In this document: positions 1-9,500 of the stretch, in pieces
Numbering within the stretch: position 1 is the stretch's first letter
Layout: the number at the start of each line of letters is the position of its first letter
Assembly: GCA_022510745.1 (NCBI GenBank)
Contig: JAFLSY010000003.1
Span: 186,001-250,000, forward strand
Reading direction: 5' to 3'
Length of the DNA stretch: 64,000 nucleotides
Origin: Lachnospiraceae bacterium
GTDB taxonomy: Bacteria; Bacillota; Clostridia; Lachnospirales; Lachnospiraceae
Position numbers and translations under genes: made by a program
Notes under the pieces: model-generated
Database searches by the model: none
What the model was told of the DNA's origin: nothing
The model's input: only the letters and a program-made list of their open reading frames with translations

Positions 1-1374
1 TCATTTTAGCAGCATAAAGAAATCTTCCATGGGCATAGGTTTGTAATAGTAGAATCCCTGTGCTCTCTTACAGCCACAGCCTACCAGGAAATCCTGCTGC
101 TCTTGGTCTTCCACACCCTCCACAATCACTTCCAGATTCAGTTCTTTTAACATATTAATGGTATTGCTGACCACTATCCTGCTCTTGGGATTGCTCATAT
201 CCCCAATAAAGCCCTTATCAATCTTAATCTCATCCACCGGCTGGGTCTGCAGCATGGCCATAGTGGAATAGCCGGTTCCAAAATCGTCCATGGAGAGTAA
301 AAATCCATGCTCCTTCAACTCCTGCATGCTGGTATACATAAGATTTTCCGTTTTTAAGAAACCGCTTTCCGTCAATTCCAAAGGCACATAGTGGGGCGGT
401 ACATGATACTCATCTTTTAAATGAATGAGACAGTCCTTAAAGGTGTTGTCATAAACATGGAGTCGGGATATGTTGATGGAAATTGGTACGACTTTCTTCC
501 CATCTTCCAGACGCTTTCCGATATATTTAAACACTTCCGTCCATACATAAATATCTACATTGATAATAAAACCATTTTTCTCCAGAACAGGAATAAATTC
601 TGCAGGGCCGACAATGCCCTTTTCAGGATGGCACCAGCGTACCAGCGCTTCGCCGCCTATAATTTCTCCGGTTTCCATATTTACTTTCGGTTGAATATAA
701 ACTCTGAACTGTCCGGTTTCCAGCGCTTCTACAATGTCGTTCTCTATCTGCTTTTCCAGGAGCATCTGCTTACGCATAGTCTCATCAAAGAAAGCATAAT
801 TGGAATAAAATTTTCCTTTTATGGTATTCATGGCCAGAGAAGCATAATCCCTCATATAGCTGACAGACATGGTGGGATCCGTTGCAATGCAGATACCGAA
901 AGCCGGCAATACCTTACAGGCTATCTTAAATTCAGCAATCTTTCGAGTGATATCCTTTACGATCTCAACTAATTCCTGCTGCTCTTCAAATGGGGTCAGC
1001 ATGGCAAAAATATCCGCTCTGAAATGAGATACGATAACCAGTTCTGATTCATACCTCCTAAATGCATTGGCAATGCATTTTAACAGCTCATCACCCGCTG
1101 TCCTTCCGCAAAATTCATTGACAGTCTTAAAATTGGCCAAATCCATTAAGATTAAAGCATATTTTAAATCTGGATTTAATCGCATAACCTCCGCACCTTT
1201 ATACTGAAATGCTCGCAGATTATACAAATCGGTCATAAATGTACGGTTGCTCTCCACATTATGCTCCGCCATTTTACGTAAGGAATAAAGATACATTTCC
1301 ATATTTTTGGTTTCCGTATCCTGAACAGGCAATCCGTCTTGAATTTTTAGGGATTTTGTTTCATCATTTTTCAT
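1..1374 (-). CDS. EAL-domain c-di-GMP phosphodiesterase with degenerate GGDEF domain
   Basis: 457 residues, complete. Residues about 40-195 form a GGDEF-like domain in which the signature is replaced by RADIF (HFRADIFAML), so diguanylate cyclase activity is probably lost. Residues about 205-457 form an EAL domain that keeps the expected catalytic and metal-binding motifs: GEALVRW, ISINIS, LELTES, MDDFGTGYST, EIKIDKGFI, VEGVED and the Gln in AQGFYYYKP. Inference: a cytoplasmic enzyme that cleaves c-di-GMP, the GGDEF part serving at most as a GTP-sensing or dimerisation module. There is no membrane segment and no recognisable sensor domain beyond the first 40 residues. The ribosome binding site is weak (AAGG about 13 bases upstream). 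A TATAAT-like element lies at 1450-1455 on the minus strand. The other c-di-GMP-type gene of the window (HD-GYP, 39666-40793) is far away. Confidence 0.9.
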   Translation of the reverse strand: MKNDETKSLKIQDGLPVQDTETKNMEMYLYSLRKMAEHNVESNRTFMTDLYNLRAFQYKGAEVMRLNPDLKYALILMDLANFKTVNEFCGRTAGDELLKCIANAFRRYESELVIVSHFRADIFAMLTPFEEQQELVEIVKDITRKIAEFKIACKVLPAFGICIATDPTMSVSYMRDYASLAMNTIKGKFYSNYAFFDETMRKQMLLEKQIENDIVEALETGQFRVYIQPKVNMETGEIIGGEALVRWCHPEKGIVGPAEFIPVLEKNGFIINVDIYVWTEVFKYIGKRLEDGKKVVPISINISRLHVYDNTFKDCLIHLKDEYHVPPHYVPLELTESGFLKTENLMYTSMQELKEHGFLLSMDDFGTGYSTMAMLQTQPVDEIKIDKGFIGDMSNPKSRIVVSNTINMLKELNLEVIVEGVEDQEQQDFLVGCGCKRAQGFYYYKPMPMEDFFMLLK

Positions 1375-1546
1375 AACTTTTTCTTGCCTTCCGCCCGGTT
1401 ATTTTGCCCTTTACGCCGCATTGCTGCATAACATTGTCTCTATTAGAATATTATACCTTATATTTCAAATTATTTCCACATTAATTTGAATATAAAATAT
1501 TATTCTGAATATTTTAAAGAAATTAAGTTGTTTTTTTATGTGCCTG

Positions 1547-1575
1547 TTGTAGTTTTATAAAAAAAAGATTATAAT
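1547..1575 (+). promoter_or_regulatory. Promoter of the 37-residue peptide gene
   Basis: TTGTAG at 1547-1552 and a perfect TATAAT at 1570-1575, separated by 17 bases. It lies about 40 bases upstream of the ATG at 1614. The surrounding DNA is very AT-rich, so chance TATAAT matches are common here, but spacing and position fit. Confidence 0.55.
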
Positions 1576-1613
1576 AAATATAAAGATCAAATTTTTGAAA
1601 GAAGGAGAATATT

Positions 1614-1727
1614 ATGGAGTTCTTGTTACTAGGCGGCGGCCTGTTGATTATTTTATTTGCAGTGATTATTTCCGTTGTTTCTTCCGTCGTATCCGCTGTT
1701 GCAGCCGACCAGGATGTCGAAGACTAA
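1614..1727 (+). CDS. Small single-span membrane peptide (37 residues)
   Basis: A short gene: ATG at 1614 preceded at proper distance by GAAGGAGAA, 37 codons, TAA at 1725-1727. The product starts MEFLLLGGG, has one hydrophobic helix (residues about 3-30, rich in Leu, Ile, Val and Ser) and ends in an acidic tail, ADQDVED. Its own sigma-A-like promoter lies at 1547-1575. It is oriented divergently from the EAL gene and convergently with the serine hydrolase gene. I do not recognise a family. The composition and strong translation signals argue for a real membrane peptide, such as a toxin-like peptide or a small regulator of a membrane partner, but nothing in the sequence says which. Confidence 0.6.
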   Translation: MEFLLLGGGLLIILFAVIISVVSSVVSAVAADQDVED

Positions 1728-1769
1728 ACATGCGGCTAAGTTATATGCTCATATCAATATCGGTAATAC

Positions 1770-1819
1770 TATCGCCATAGAGTTATGTCTCTGATTGGAG
1801 GCATAACTCTATGGTGATA
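1770..1819. repeat. Long inverted repeat between convergent genes
   Basis: Arms of 18 bases at 1770-1787 and 1802-1819 match as reverse complements except for one position that still forms a G-T pair. The loop can pair further (CTC/GAG). It sits between the stop of the small peptide and the end of the serine hydrolase gene. There is no clear T-run on either side, so it is not a textbook Rho-independent terminator. It could stabilise 3' ends or be a remnant of a small mobile repeat. Confidence 0.6.
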
Positions 1820-1847
1820 TGTTGAAATCAGTAATATATGTCCGCTC

Positions 1848-3023
1848 CTATTCCAATGCCGCGTAAGCTGCCATTCGCAGTTTTCTCGCTTCTGCTGTGG
1901 TTCCTGCGCCACAACGTTGGATAAAATATAACAAAACCATCTCTTCTGTCGGGTCCATGGTAACATAATTACCTGTCCAACCATCCCATCCGAACTCTCC
2001 GATACTTGCATTACTGCCCCATTCTCCCGGATTCTCCAGTACTCTCACCAAACAACCATAGCCATGTCCTTTCATACTCTCCCAGTTACAAGACGCACGC
2101 TGGGCCATATTCAGATGATTACTACGCATAAATTCTACGGTCTTTTTTCCTAAGATTCGGACACCTTCCAAACAGCCTCCATGTACCAGCATATTGGCAA
2201 AACGACTGTAATCGTCAATTGTAGATACCAGACTGGCACCACCTGACTCAAAAACCAAGTCTTCCCCATATCCTTCCAATCCCAGGGGATCGGCAGTAAA
2301 AGGTCCCAGACCACCTGTTTCTTCTTTCCACTCATAATTGACTGCAAATCGTTCTCTTTTCTCTTCAGGTACCACAAAACCAGTATCCCGCATACCCAGC
2401 GGAATAAATATTTCTTTCTCCAAAAACTTTCCAAAACGCAGCCCCGAAGCCACCTCCACGATTCCTCCCAGAATGTCCGCCGAAAAACCATAACGCCACT
2501 TTTCGCCGGGCTGGAAACACAGCGGAATTTCCGCAGCTTTACGACAATATCCCAGCGTATCCGTAGGATGCCCCGCTTTCCGCTCTTGCTCTAACTGCCA
2601 AAATAGCGTAGCCATTCTTTTTGCAGGCTCACAGTCCTCATCTCCATATGTTAGCCCCGATGTCATGGTCAAAAGATCCATAACCCGTATTTCTCGCTCA
2701 GCTTTCTTGATATTCCCGTCTTCATCCATCACTTGCATGTTTTTGAATTCCGGAATATAATCGGAAACCGGATCCCATAAATCCAGTTTTCCTCTTTCCG
2801 CCAGCATCAGTACTGCTACCGCCGTCACAGGCTTCGTCATGGAAAACATTCTAAAAATGGTATCTCTTTTCATTAAAATTCCTGCTTCCCTGTCCGCATA
2901 ACCTTGACTGGAGCTGTAAAGTTCCTTACCATGCTGCATCAAAAGCAGATTTGCCCCTACAATGCGGCCTTCTTCAATCGCTTCTTTCAGAATATTATCC
3001 ATAATTCTCTTATATAAAAACAT
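1848..3023 (-). CDS. Serine hydrolase of the beta-lactamase (class C/esterase) family
   Basis: 391 residues. The nucleophile motif SxxK is visible as SMTK near residue 50 (FRMFSMTKPVTA), and the Tyr motif appears as RYGFSADILG. Near the C-terminus a WDGWTGN segment takes the place of the KTG-type motif. These variants are typical of the esterase/D-aminopeptidase-like branch (EstB, PF00144) rather than of true resistance enzymes. There is no signal peptide, so a cytoplasmic esterase or amidase is likely. The start is supported by GGAG seven bases before the ATG at 3023; a later Met at codon 8 is the alternative. The substrate is unknown. It lies downstream of the terminator that ends the sortase/CAP group, so it probably has its own promoter or relies on readthrough. 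Confidence 0.85.
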   Translation of the reverse strand: MFLYKRIMDNILKEAIEEGRIVGANLLLMQHGKELYSSSQGYADREAGILMKRDTIFRMFSMTKPVTAVAVLMLAERGKLDLWDPVSDYIPEFKNMQVMDEDGNIKKAEREIRVMDLLTMTSGLTYGDEDCEPAKRMATLFWQLEQERKAGHPTDTLGYCRKAAEIPLCFQPGEKWRYGFSADILGGIVEVASGLRFGKFLEKEIFIPLGMRDTGFVVPEEKRERFAVNYEWKEETGGLGPFTADPLGLEGYGEDLVFESGGASLVSTIDDYSRFANMLVHGGCLEGVRILGKKTVEFMRSNHLNMAQRASCNWESMKGHGYGCLVRVLENPGEWGSNASIGEFGWDGWTGNYVTMDPTEEMVLLYFIQRCGAGTTAEARKLRMAAYAALE

Positions 3024-3040
3024 TCTTTTTCTCCATATAC

Positions 3041-3067
3041 AAAAACCCGGCGCATTTCAGCGCCGGG
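3041..3067 (-). terminator. Rho-independent terminator after the CAP gene
   Basis: A 7-bp GC-rich stem (CCCGGCG/CGCCGGG, 3046-3067) with an 8-base loop, followed on the minus strand by TTTTT (3041-3045). It lies between the CAP gene stop and the serine hydrolase start. Confidence 0.85.
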
Positions 3068-3082
3068 CCAAAGTCTTTATTC

Positions 3083-3646
3083 TTAGTATCCAAACTCCTG
3101 TGCAAAGAACAGCTTGCCGTTAACTTCATATACTGCAATACTGCAGGTTGCAAACTCACCGTCCAGAATATTTCCTGCATGAGTAGGAGAATTCATCCAT
3201 CCGGTTACCAGACTGGTGGCATTTGTATAACCTTTAGCAAGGTTCTCACCCCACATCAAATCACTGTTTACAGTGTACCAATCAGAACCGTTAGGTCTGG
3301 TATGGGAAAAGTTGGTAGCTAATTCTGTTGCACGAACCTGTGCACACGCCTCTAACTCATTATCCCAAACAAGATCCGGAAGTCCTGCTGCTATTCTATA
3401 GGCATTCACCAAATCAAATGCCTCTACAGCCATTGCTCTTAACTCTGCAGCTCTGGCAATTTCAGCCTCAGTCATCTGAGCATTTGAAAGAGAACCTACC
3501 AAAGCAACTGCTTCTTCATCAATGTAAACAATACCGTTAACTGTTTCGGGCCCGCGGACTGCTGCTGACAAACGGGAACTACCACATGCTGTCAATGATA
3601 ATGCCATTACTGCTGCGAGCATTAATGCTATAACTCTTTTTTTCAT
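3083..3646 (-). CDS. CAP/SCP-domain lipoprotein (YkwD-like)
   Basis: 187 residues from the chosen start. The N-terminus is a lipoprotein signal (MKKRV, hydrophobic core, LTAC lipobox, Cys about 20), so the protein is probably anchored to the outer face of the membrane. The rest is a CAP domain: VNAYRIAAGL, HTRPNGSDW, GENLAKG and W-MNSPTHAGNIL are the family's conserved blocks, including the His/Glu/His cleft residues. An ATG two codons upstream (3652) sits only 3 bases from AAAGGAG, whereas the ATG at 3646 is 9 bases away, so 3646 is preferred. The gene follows the choice-of-anchor A gene by about 33 bases and is followed by a terminator, so the two are probably co-transcribed. The biochemical role of bacterial CAP proteins is mostly unknown. 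Confidence 0.9.
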   Translation of the reverse strand: MKKRVIALMLAAVMALSLTACGSSRLSAAVRGPETVNGIVYIDEEAVALVGSLSNAQMTEAEIARAAELRAMAVEAFDLVNAYRIAAGLPDLVWDNELEACAQVRATELATNFSHTRPNGSDWYTVNSDLMWGENLAKGYTNATSLVTGWMNSPTHAGNILDGEFATCSIAVYEVNGKLFFAQEFGY

Positions 3647-3679
3647 TGTCATCCTCTCCTTTACTCGCTATCTTTCGTA

Positions 3680-5482
3680 CTATGCTTTCTTCTTTCCTGC
3701 TAACAACCACGCCGCCAAGCCTGACAGAGATGCAAGGAATGCAACCGTCCACAAATCACTTTCATCACTTGTCTGCGGGCGTCTGTCAGCACCAAGCACA
3801 AAACCATCTGCCAAAGGTGTAGCCTCATCATCAATGGTTACGATACGAGGTCTTCTGCGTCCCAACACCTGCGGTGTTTCAGGCTCATCCGGTGTGGAAG
3901 GAGTCGTTGTAGGCGTAGGCTCCGGTGTGTTGCTTGGAGTCGGTGTAGGTGTAGGCGTAGGTGTCGGAGTGGGAGTCGGTGTAGGTGTTGTACTAGGTGT
4001 CGGTGTCGGAGTCGGTGTAGGTGTTGTACTAGGTGTCGGTGTCGGACTCGGGGTCGGTTCCTCACTGGGACTCGGACTCGGTTCTTCACTAGGACTCGGA
4101 CTCGGCTCCTCGCTAGGGCTGGGACTCGGTTCTTCACTGGGACTCGGACTCGGCTCCTCGCTAGGGCTGGGACTCGGTTCTTCACTAGGTGTAGGACTCG
4201 GAGTCGGTTCCTCACTAGGACTCGGGCTCGGTTCTTCACTAGGTGTAGGACTCGGAGTCGGTTCTTCACTAGGTGTAGGACTCGGAGTCGGTTCCTCACT
4301 AGGGCTGGGACTCGGAGTCGGTTCCTCACTAGGTGTAGGACTCGGAGTGGGCTCCTCGCTAGGGCTGGGACTCGGAGTTACACTAGGTGTAGGACTCGGA
4401 GTCGGTTCCTCGCTAGGACTGGGAGTCGGTTCTTCACTAGGTTCCGGACTCGGCTCCTCGCTAGGACTGGGAGTCGGTTCCTCACTAGGTTCCGGACTCG
4501 GGGTCGGTTCTTCACTGGGTTCCGGAGTCGGCTCCTCACTAGGGCTGGGACTCGGAGTCGGCGCCGGCTTAGTTGTTAGATCCGGTGCATGAATCTCGCC
4601 GTTCTGTCTAAACTCATTACAGAAAATACGGCCCACAATCCAGTTGGTATTCGTAACGGTAGCGTTCAGTGCATATACGGTACCGTAGGTATTGTTGCTT
4701 AAGTTTAATTGGGTTGCTTCATAGAAGTTCCAAGTAATATTGTTAGCCCACCAAGCATATGCCGGTCCGTTCCAGTTCTTCTGGTCGCTAACATTGGTAC
4801 CTCCTACATTTATGATAACCTGCTTATCTGCTTCAGCATAAGCCTGAATCTCCTGTACCAGAGAATCATTGATAGCGCTTGCATTTGCCAAATCATATAC
4901 AATCAGTCCTGCCGCCTCATTGGTGGTCATTGTCCGATAGTTTGCAGACTGTGTTGCCAGCCCTGCAAAAGCATTTTCAATAGACTGATTCATATAAGCC
5001 GTATTTGAAATAGTATAAGAGGTCAACTGTGCATTGCTGCTGGAAAACGTACCAGCCACTACCTGTGCGAGATCTATTCCTGAGAAAGCGGGAAGGCTGT
5101 CACCGATAATCAAATTCGTCGGGTAGTTCTGGAACATCAGACCGCCGGTCGTATTTGCGATATACGCCTGACTATTGCTTCCCTGCCCGGAGAAATAACC
5201 GTTAATCTGAAGGCCAAGATTCACTTCCTTAGCCGCAACGGTTCCTTCAATATGGTTTCCCGCAGAAAATACTCTGGTAAACACGGAATAAGAGTAGGGG
5301 CTTCCTACATCTACATTGGTTACCACCAATTTTCCATCTTCATCTACCGCATTCGACGGAGGCATCATGCCATCGGCTTTAGCCACATCGGATAAGCCTG
5401 CTACAGTGCCTGCGATCACTATTGCACTGAATGCGCCGACCATCAGCCGTTTCAGTTTTTCCTTTACACTTTTTCTCTTCAT
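3680..5482 (-). CDS. Choice-of-anchor A surface protein with Pro-rich wall-spanning repeat and sorting signal
   Basis: 600 residues. A signal peptide (about 1-36, ending near VAKAD) is followed by a choice-of-anchor A domain (about 50-300). The end of that domain is recognisable in [32 protein letters not shown] and GEIHAP. Residues about 305-537 are a low-complexity linker of [13 protein letters not shown] units, probably spanning the cell wall. The C-terminus is a sorting signal: [14 protein letters not shown], a hydrophobic helix and GKKKA. The motif is PQTSD rather than LPxTG, so it is a variant site, presumably for the sortase encoded just upstream (5597-6409). AAAGAGG precedes the ATG. 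A hairpin separates it from the sortase gene, so it may have its own promoter. Confidence 0.85.
   Translation of the reverse strand: MKRKSVKEKLKRLMVGAFSAIVIAGTVAGLSDVAKADGMMPPSNAVDEDGKLVVTNVDVGSPYSYSVFTRVFSAGNHIEGTVAAKEVNLGLQINGYFSGQGSNSQAYIANTTGGLMFQNYPTNLIIGDSLPAFSGIDLAQVVAGTFSSSNAQLTSYTISNTAYMNQSIENAFAGLATQSANYRTMTTNEAAGLIVYDLANASAINDSLVQEIQAYAEADKQVIINVGGTNVSDQKNWNGPAYAWWANNITWNFYEATQLNLSNNTYGTVYALNATVTNTNWIVGRIFCNEFRQNGEIHAPDLTTKPAPTPSPSPSEEPTPEPSEEPTPSPEPSEEPTPSPSEEPSPEPSEEPTPSPSEEPTPSPTPSVTPSPSPSEEPTPSPTPSEEPTPSPSPSEEPTPSPTPSEEPTPSPTPSEEPSPSPSEEPTPSPTPSEEPSPSPSEEPSPSPSEEPSPSPSEEPSPSPSEEPSPSPSEEPTPSPTPTPSTTPTPTPTPTPSTTPTPTPTPTPTPTPTPTPSNTPEPTPTTTPSTPDEPETPQVLGRRRPRIVTIDDEATPLADGFVLGADRRPQTSDESDLWTVAFLASLSGLAAWLLAGKKKA
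3871..4570. repeat. Tandem microrepeat coding for the Pro/Ser/Glu/Thr linker
   Basis: About 700 bases of tandemly repeated short units (variants of CTCGGACTCGG and GTCGGTTCCTCACTAGG on the plus strand) encoding [21 protein letters not shown] peptide and then PTPTPTPS. Unit order is irregular, as expected from slippage and unequal exchange. It is likely to differ in length between strains. Confidence 0.9.
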
Positions 5483-5550
5483 ATTCTTGACCTCTTTCCC
5501 ACTTGAAAGTTGACATTTTATCTGTTCACTTATAAAGACTCTTTGTTACC

Positions 5551-5571
5551 AAAAAAAGGTCCACCTTTTTT
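5551..5571. terminator. Bidirectional-type hairpin between sortase and anchor genes
   Basis: AAAAAAAGGTCC/ACCTTTTTT symmetrical hairpin with T-runs on both strands. It lies in the 114-base gap between the sortase stop and the choice-of-anchor A start, so most sortase transcripts probably stop here. Confidence 0.6.
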
Positions 5572-5596
5572 AATAATTTTTAAATTTTTTTAATCA

Positions 5597-6409
5597 TTAT
5601 CTGTCCTGCAGATAAGGCTCCTTTACAGTCATCACGCCGTGGATCATAATACGTCTGCTGGTGCCGGCCGAACCGTAACAGGTGGAAAGCGAAACGATAT
5701 TTGGTCTGTCAGACAGATCTACGCGCGTTTTGTATAAGGAATTCTCAAGCGCCCATTCTGTATAAGCATCATAGGTTTCATCTGACTCAAATACCAAATA
5801 ACGGTCGCTGGAGGATTTCGTCTGGTAATAGGAAATGATCTGGTAAGTATATACCCAATCTTCCGTATATATATAGAAGTAAGGATCTTCCTCGCACAGT
5901 GTAGTATCGTCCAGTAATTTCTTAAAGGTACCGAACATACTGCCGTCGCGCATATTGTGACCGAACACGAAAGTATTTCTGTCAGACCAGTCAGAGGAAG
6001 CGCCGTAATCCATAAAGATACAGCCTGCGTAGAGCTTCTCTCCATCATATGCATGCTTTAAATAGTAGGAATTGTCCTCTCCCTGCACAACCGGATAACT
6101 GATGTCCAGTACCGGGAAGTACAGCCAGCCTCTGAAATCTCCGTTCATAGCCTTCAGTGCTTCTATATCCAGCTGCAGGTCGGGATAGAAAACCTCCACC
6201 GGGCCTTCTTCCACCGGTTCCGTTGTTTCGGCCACAGTCTCCTCTTCCTTAACCCTTCCTCCTACCAGTTCCAAAAGCTCTGCATAGGATTCCGCCGCTT
6301 TCTTCTCGGAAACGATCGCATCCACCATTCGATAGCCACAGAAAACAACCAGGCCGGTCAGACATATGGATACCAGTATGCGTATTACTTTCTGTAAATT
6401 TCCCTTCAT
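5597..6409 (-). CDS. Sortase, class B-like
   Basis: 270 residues from the ATG at 6409. An in-frame extension to 6607 exists but runs through the AT-rich promoter region and has no binding site, so I reject it. An N-terminal membrane anchor (residues about 7-26, VIRILVSICLTGLVVFCGYR) is followed by a sortase domain. It has the catalytic His in VFGHNMRDGSMF, Cys in SLSTCYGS and Arg in SRRIMIHG, an arrangement typical of class B. The enzyme is a transpeptidase that cuts a sorting signal and joins the protein to the wall. The obvious candidate substrate is the protein encoded next door (3680-5482). Confidence 0.9.
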   Translation of the reverse strand: MKGNLQKVIRILVSICLTGLVVFCGYRMVDAIVSEKKAAESYAELLELVGGRVKEEETVAETTEPVEEGPVEVFYPDLQLDIEALKAMNGDFRGWLYFPVLDISYPVVQGEDNSYYLKHAYDGEKLYAGCIFMDYGASSDWSDRNTFVFGHNMRDGSMFGTFKKLLDDTTLCEEDPYFYIYTEDWVYTYQIISYYQTKSSSDRYLVFESDETYDAYTEWALENSLYKTRVDLSDRPNIVSLSTCYGSAGTSRRIMIHGVMTVKEPYLQDR

Positions 6410-6437
6410 TGCACCACTTTCCTTTTTACTTACTATT

Positions 6438-6466
6438 ATTATACATTTATTTTTCTGCAAGGGCAA
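6438..6466 (-). promoter_or_regulatory. Promoter of the sortase gene
   Basis: On the minus strand TTGCCC (6461-6466), 17 bases, TATAAT (6438-6443), ending about 28 bases before the chosen sortase start. This supports the ATG at 6409 over the longer frame, which would begin upstream of the promoter. Confidence 0.6.
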
Positions 6467-6592
6467 TCTTTTTTCTTTATTTTTTATTGAAAAAATTTGT
6501 AAGAAAAAATGGCCTTTTTTTCTCTTTCGTGGTATTATTTTTATAATTCCTCTGTCCGGTGACGGAAAACAGGGAATAAGGAGGGGTATTTT

Positions 6593-9500
6593 ATGTTCAT
6601 TATTCATTTATTTGCGGCCATAACCGTGCTGGGACTCTTGTACGGCATACACCGACTGCGCAGTATTTCCGGCACAGTCTGCCGCAGGGACGTGGTTTTT
6701 GCAGTATTGTTTGGCGGATTTCTGATACGCTGTCTGTTTGCGATTTTTTATCAGCCGCTTTCAGAAGATACGTATTACTTTGCTGATATGACCTATCTGG
6801 CTTTTGACAACAAACTATCCGAATTTTACGCTTCTACCGTGGCTGAATCCTTTTCACCCGGCATCACATATATCCTCTGGATTTTAGGCTGCATCTACAC
6901 CGTGACAGGCATCCCTTACCTTTCCGGTATTTTTCTGCTTTTGCTGAAGCTCCCGGCCATCCTGTGCGATCTTGCAGCCGGATACCTGCTTTACAAGGCC
7001 TGTCTCAAGGTGACCGGTGAAAGCCGCGCACTCCTGTTTTCGGCTCTGTACTTGTTCAACCCTGTTATTTTGTTAAATTCCTCTGTCTGGGGGCAGATGG
7101 ATGCCATCTATACTTTGGCGGCTGCCGCTATGTGCCTCTTTCTGACGGAGAAAAAGCTGGCGCAGGCAACTGCCATATTTGGCTTGGGATTTTTCTTTTC
7201 ACCGCTGATGATCTGGTTTTTGCCCCTCTTACTGATCGGTCTGTTGGATCAGGTGGTGCTGCATGATTTTTCCATCCGAAAGCTGGGCTATCATCTGAGC
7301 GTGGCGCTCTGCACCGTTTCCTGCGTGCTCCTAGCCAGCATTCCATTGGATTTGAATCAGGTGTTCTCCCGCTACAAGAGTCAGTTGTTTTCTCAGAACT
7401 TCGCAGCGGTCAACGCCTTTAATCTGTGGGGACTTCTTGGACAGAACTGGATCTCCCAGGATACTGTTCCTCTTCTTTTGTCTATCAGACAGCTGGGCCT
7501 CTTAATCTCTCTGCTGATCGCGGCAGCGGCTGTTTTTATGTTTTTCAAACTATCCGGCATCCGGGGACGTTATTTCCTGACAGGTGCCTTTTTAACAATT
7601 TCCATGTTTTTATTTTCCACGGGCGTACACGAACGCTATCTCTACCCCGCGGTCCTGCTGTTACTGTTCGCATATTTAGAGCAGCCCTTCAGAGAACTGT
7701 ATGTATGCTATATCGGCTTCTCCCTGCTGCACCTGTATAATCTGGGCTACTCCCTGTTCATATACGATTACCAGAACTACAACAGGAGAGCCGTTGTTAT
7801 CGTGTTCTTTTCCGGAGCGCTGCTGATTGCGGGCTGCTATTTCTACCGGCTTTTTTACCGGCTGCTCATCAAGCCTTCCGCACAATTCCCCATACCCAAA
7901 TTTGATTTTTATTCCCTGTGGCAGAAGGACTCTGTCCAGGCCTCCAAATCGGGTATATCCTATGCTCCGCAGCCTTCTGCAAAAAAGATGTCCTTTATTT
8001 TAATGGATATCCTGATCATCCTCGTCATCACATTGGGTTACTCTTTCTTTGCCCTGCGGGATTTAGGCAACCGCTATGCACCTCAGACGGAATATATTAT
8101 GAACAAAGGCGACTCCATTGTATTGGAAATGGAAGAAAGTGAAGTGCCTACCAGACTTTACTGGTATCTGGGCTGCTATCACAACAGAGAATTCAACTTG
8201 GAATATAAGAATGCACCGGATGCGGACTGGACTACTGCCTCCGGCTATGAAAGTTTCACTATGTCGGATGTATTCAAATGGGCCTATACCGAGCTGCCCG
8301 CAGGCTCCCGTTATATTCGGCTGACCTGCAGCAGTGATACTGCCTCCGTGATGGAACTGGCTCTCACAGATTCCACGGGTACCGTATTTATGCCTGTGAA
8401 TGCACCGGATTACACATTGCTTTTTGATGAAGCGGATATGTTTTCCCCCGACCTTAGTTTCAGAAACGGCACCTATTTTGATGAGATTTACCATGCCAGA
8501 ACGGCGTACGAATATATCCATGGGCTGACTCCCTATGAAAATACCCATCCTCCCCTGGGAAAGATCATTATGTCCTTTGGCATTATGCTCTTTGGCATGA
8601 CGCCTTTCGGGTGGCGTATTATGGGTACCCTGTTTGGTATTCTGATGCTGCCAATCATCTATCTGATCGGCCGGAATTTAACACGCAGCCGGATACTGGG
8701 CGGCTTTGCCTGTCTGCTTTTTGCTTTTGATTTCATGCACTTTGCTCAGACCAGAATCGCCACCATTGACGTCTATGTTACCTTTTTCATCCTGTTAATG
8801 TACTACTTTATGTATCAATACTGCCGGATGAGCTTTTATGACACGCCGCTGCATAAGACCCTGCTTCCTTTGGGGGCCTGCGGCATCTTTATGGGACTGG
8901 GCATTGCCAGCAAGTGGACCGGCGTCTATGCGGCGGTTGGTCTCGCGGTGCTCTTTTTCTCCACTCTGTATCGCCGTTATCGGGAATACCGCTATGCTGA
9001 AGCAGCGCCCAACGCCTCCAGCAACGGCATTTCTCACAGTGAAGTCATTTACAGATTTGCCCCTTATACAAAGAAAACCATACTGTTTTGTATCGTCTTC
9101 TTTGTACTGATACCTTTTATCATCTACTTATTGTCCTATCTGCCCGTTGTCAGCGGCGATCAGGGCCTCTTTACCAGAATGTGGAACAGCCAGCAGCATA
9201 TGTTCAACTATCATTCGGGACTTCAGGCAGAGCATTACTATGGCTCTCCCTGGTACCAGTGGCCCACCATGATAAAACCGATCTTCTATTACTCTGGCAC
9301 CGTGGATTTAGAACTGCGCCAGGGTATCAGTGCGTTCGGCAACCCCTTAGTGTGGTGGGTGGGTATTCCGGCCTTCTGCTATATGCTCTACTTGATCATA
9401 AAACATAAGGACAGAACGGCCGCTTGGTTGTGCATCAGCTATCTGGCTCAGTATCTGCCTTGGTGCCTGGTATCCAGACTGACCTTTATATACCATTACT

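Noticed and set aside
3834..4592. A 252-codon plus-strand frame of Val-Gly-Leu repeats
   Set aside because: It is the antisense shadow of the Pro/Ser/Glu linker repeat. It has no ribosome binding site and pure low complexity.
5597..6607. Long form of the sortase starting at 6607
   Set aside because: It would start upstream of its own promoter and the extra residues are translated AT-rich DNA.
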